Part shown: one piece after another, positions 22,092-23,258 of the stretch
How positions within the stretch are numbered: the stretch's first letter is position 1
How the letters are laid out: every line of letters starts with the position of its first letter
Origin: an uncultured Paracoccaceae bacterium
Lineage (GTDB): Bacteria; Pseudomonadota; Alphaproteobacteria; Rhodobacterales; Rhodobacteraceae
DNA length: 23,258 bases
Assembly (NCBI GenBank): GCA_937952085.1
Contig: CALFYQ010000453.1
Location: 1-23,258 of the forward strand
Reading direction: 5' to 3'
Made by a program: the position numbers and the translations under genes
The notes under the pieces: generated by a model
Databases searched by the model: none
What the model saw: only the letters and a program-made list of their open reading frames with translations
What the model was told of the DNA's origin: nothing

Positions 22092-23258
22092 ATGAAAGCC
22101 TTCATCGAGGATATCTCCGCCCGGCTCGACGAATTGCGCCGCGACGGCCTCTATCGCGGCGAGCGGGTGATCGAGACGCCGCAGGGCGGCGCCGTTCGCG
22201 TCGGCGGCGCGGATGCGATCAACCTCTGCGCCAACAACTATCTCGGCCTCGCCGACCATCCGAAGCTGGTCGAGGCGGCGCGGGAGGCGCTGGAGCGCTG
22301 GGGCTACGGCATGGCCTCGGTCCGCTTCATCTGCGGCACGCAGGCGCCCCACAAGGCGCTCGAAGCCCGGCTCGCCGCCTTCCTCGGCTTCGAGGATGCA
22401 ATCCTCTATTCGAGCTGCTTCGACGCCAATACCGGCCTCTTCGAGACCATTCTCGGCCCCGAGGACGCGATCATCTCCGACGCCCTCAACCACGCCTCGA
22501 TCATCGACGGCGTGCGGCTCTGCAAGGCCCGCCGCTACCGCTACGCCAACGGCGACCTCGAGGATCTCGACGCGGCCCTCCGCGAGTCGGACGACGCCCG
22601 TTTCCGGCTGATCGCCACCGATGGGGTCTTCTCGATGGACGGCCACATCGCCAAGCTGACCGAGATCTGCGACCTCGCGGAGCGCCATGGCGCGATGGTG
22701 ATGGTGGATGACAGCCACGCCGTCGGCTTTCTCGGCGCGAACGGCCGCGGCAGCCATGAGCACACCGGCGCGATGGGCCGGGTCCACCTGATGACAGGCA
22801 CGCTCGGCAAGGCGCTCGGCGGCGCCTCGGGCGGCTATGTCGCCGGGCCGGCGGCGGTGATCGAATGGCTCCGCCAGCGTTCCCGCCCCTATCTCTTCTC
22901 GAACTCCCTCGCCCCCGTCATCGCCGAGACCTCGCTCGTCGCGCTCGACCTGATCGCGGGCGCGGCGGAGCTTCGCGGCCGGCTCTGGGCCAACACCGCC
23001 CGCTTCCGCACCCGGATGGCGGAGCTCGGCTTCGAAATCCTGCCCGGCGAACATCCGATCGCCCCGGTCATGCTCCGCGATCCGAAGCTGGCGCAGGAGA
23101 TGGCGGCGCGGCTGATGGCGCGCGGCGTCTTCGTCACCGCCTTCTCCTTCCCCGTCGTGCCCCGCGGGCAGGACCGGATCCGCACCCAGATGTCCGCGGC
23201 GCACGACCCGGAGACGCTGGAGCGGTCGGTCGGGAAGCTACAGCGGCTGAAGGACCGG
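22092..23258 (+). CDS. kbl: Glycine C-acetyltransferase (2-amino-3-ketobutyrate CoA ligase), 3'-truncated by window
   Basis: 389 codons are present with no stop before the window ends. The E. coli enzyme is 398 aa, so only the last few residues are missing. This PLP-dependent alpha-oxoamine synthase, with threonine dehydrogenase, converts threonine to glycine and acetyl-CoA. Features are NLCANNYLGLADHP (44-57), YGMASVRFICGTQAPHKALE (72-91), VDDSHAVGFLG (205-215) and the PLP lysine Lys240 in MTGTLGKALGGASGG. ATG 22092 has GGGAG 7 nt upstream and sits 71 bp after the methyltransferase stop. A tdh gene is the expected next neighbour beyond the window. Confidence 0.94.
   Translation, partial: MKAFIEDISARLDELRRDGLYRGERVIETPQGGAVRVGGADAINLCANNYLGLADHPKLVEAAREALERWGYGMASVRFICGTQAPHKALEARLAAFLGFEDAILYSSCFDANTGLFETILGPEDAIISDALNHASIIDGVRLCKARRYRYANGDLEDLDAALRESDDARFRLIATDGVFSMDGHIAKLTEICDLAERHGAMVMVDDSHAVGFLGANGRGSHEHTGAMGRVHLMTGTLGKALGGASGGYVAGPAAVIEWLRQRSRPYLFSNSLAPVIAETSLVALDLIAGAAELRGRLWANTARFRTRMAELGFEILPGEHPIAPVMLRDPKLAQEMAARLMARGVFVTAFSFPVVPRGQDRIRTQMSAAHDPETLERSVGKLQRLKDR

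Noticed and set aside
1..23258. CRISPR arrays, tRNA/rRNA genes, insertion sequences, prophage or defence islands
   Set aside because: I saw no regularly spaced repeats, cloverleaf-type sequences, transposase or phage motifs. The lone methyltransferase has no restriction partner here.

Overview
The window is GC-rich (strong G/C bias at third codon positions) and reads as a chromosomal segment of an alphaproteobacterium, most likely Rhodobacterales/Rhodobacteraceae. The pointers are Rhodobacter-type porins, a DUF3576 lipoprotein, a monofunctional RibA with the alphaproteobacterial N-terminal extension, and CUT1-type ABC sugar importers. I see no tRNA, rRNA, IS element, CRISPR array or phage gene. 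Species cannot be set from this window. All family assignments come from reading motifs, not from searches.

Left part (1-8040) is mostly housekeeping. It holds a minus-strand DUF3576 lipoprotein, then two tandem paralogous porins that each end in the same UUCG-loop terminator. Next is a PLP-binding YggS protein whose 3' end overlaps a convergent L,D-transpeptidase-like gene. That gene is translationally coupled to ribA through a GTG start overlapping the ribA stop. An OmpR-type response regulator, exonuclease III and an enoyl-CoA hydratase-like protein follow on the plus strand.

The centre (8049-17088) is a catabolic and uptake cluster, the most interesting part of the window. A GntR/FadR-type regulator sits upstream of an operon encoding a HpcH/HpaI aldolase, a D-2-hydroxyacid dehydrogenase, a Tat-exported solute-binding protein, two permeases, a UgpC-like ATPase and a 645-residue protein resembling D-apionate lactonase (ApnL). 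Two matching palindromes of the FadR-family form TnGTnnnACnA mark the control circuit. One, ACTGGTATAACCAGT, overlaps an extended -10 of the operon. The other overlaps the regulator's own start codon, behind a -35/-10 pair placed so that the mRNA should be leaderless. The simplest reading is an inducible system that imports a (possibly branched) sugar acid or lactone, opens the lactone and feeds an oxidation and aldol-cleavage route. The substrate is unknown, and the gene set lacks the other apiose-pathway enzymes I would expect.

The right part (17089-23258) carries csaA on the minus strand and a pseudouridine-degradation pair. In that pair psuK has lost about 8 nt in its N-terminal PfkB motif, while psuG is intact. 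After it comes a 755-bp stretch with no assignable gene, then apt coupled by a GTGA overlap to an orphan C5-cytosine DNA methyltransferase, and finally kbl (2-amino-3-ketobutyrate CoA ligase), cut by the window end a few residues before its C-terminus.
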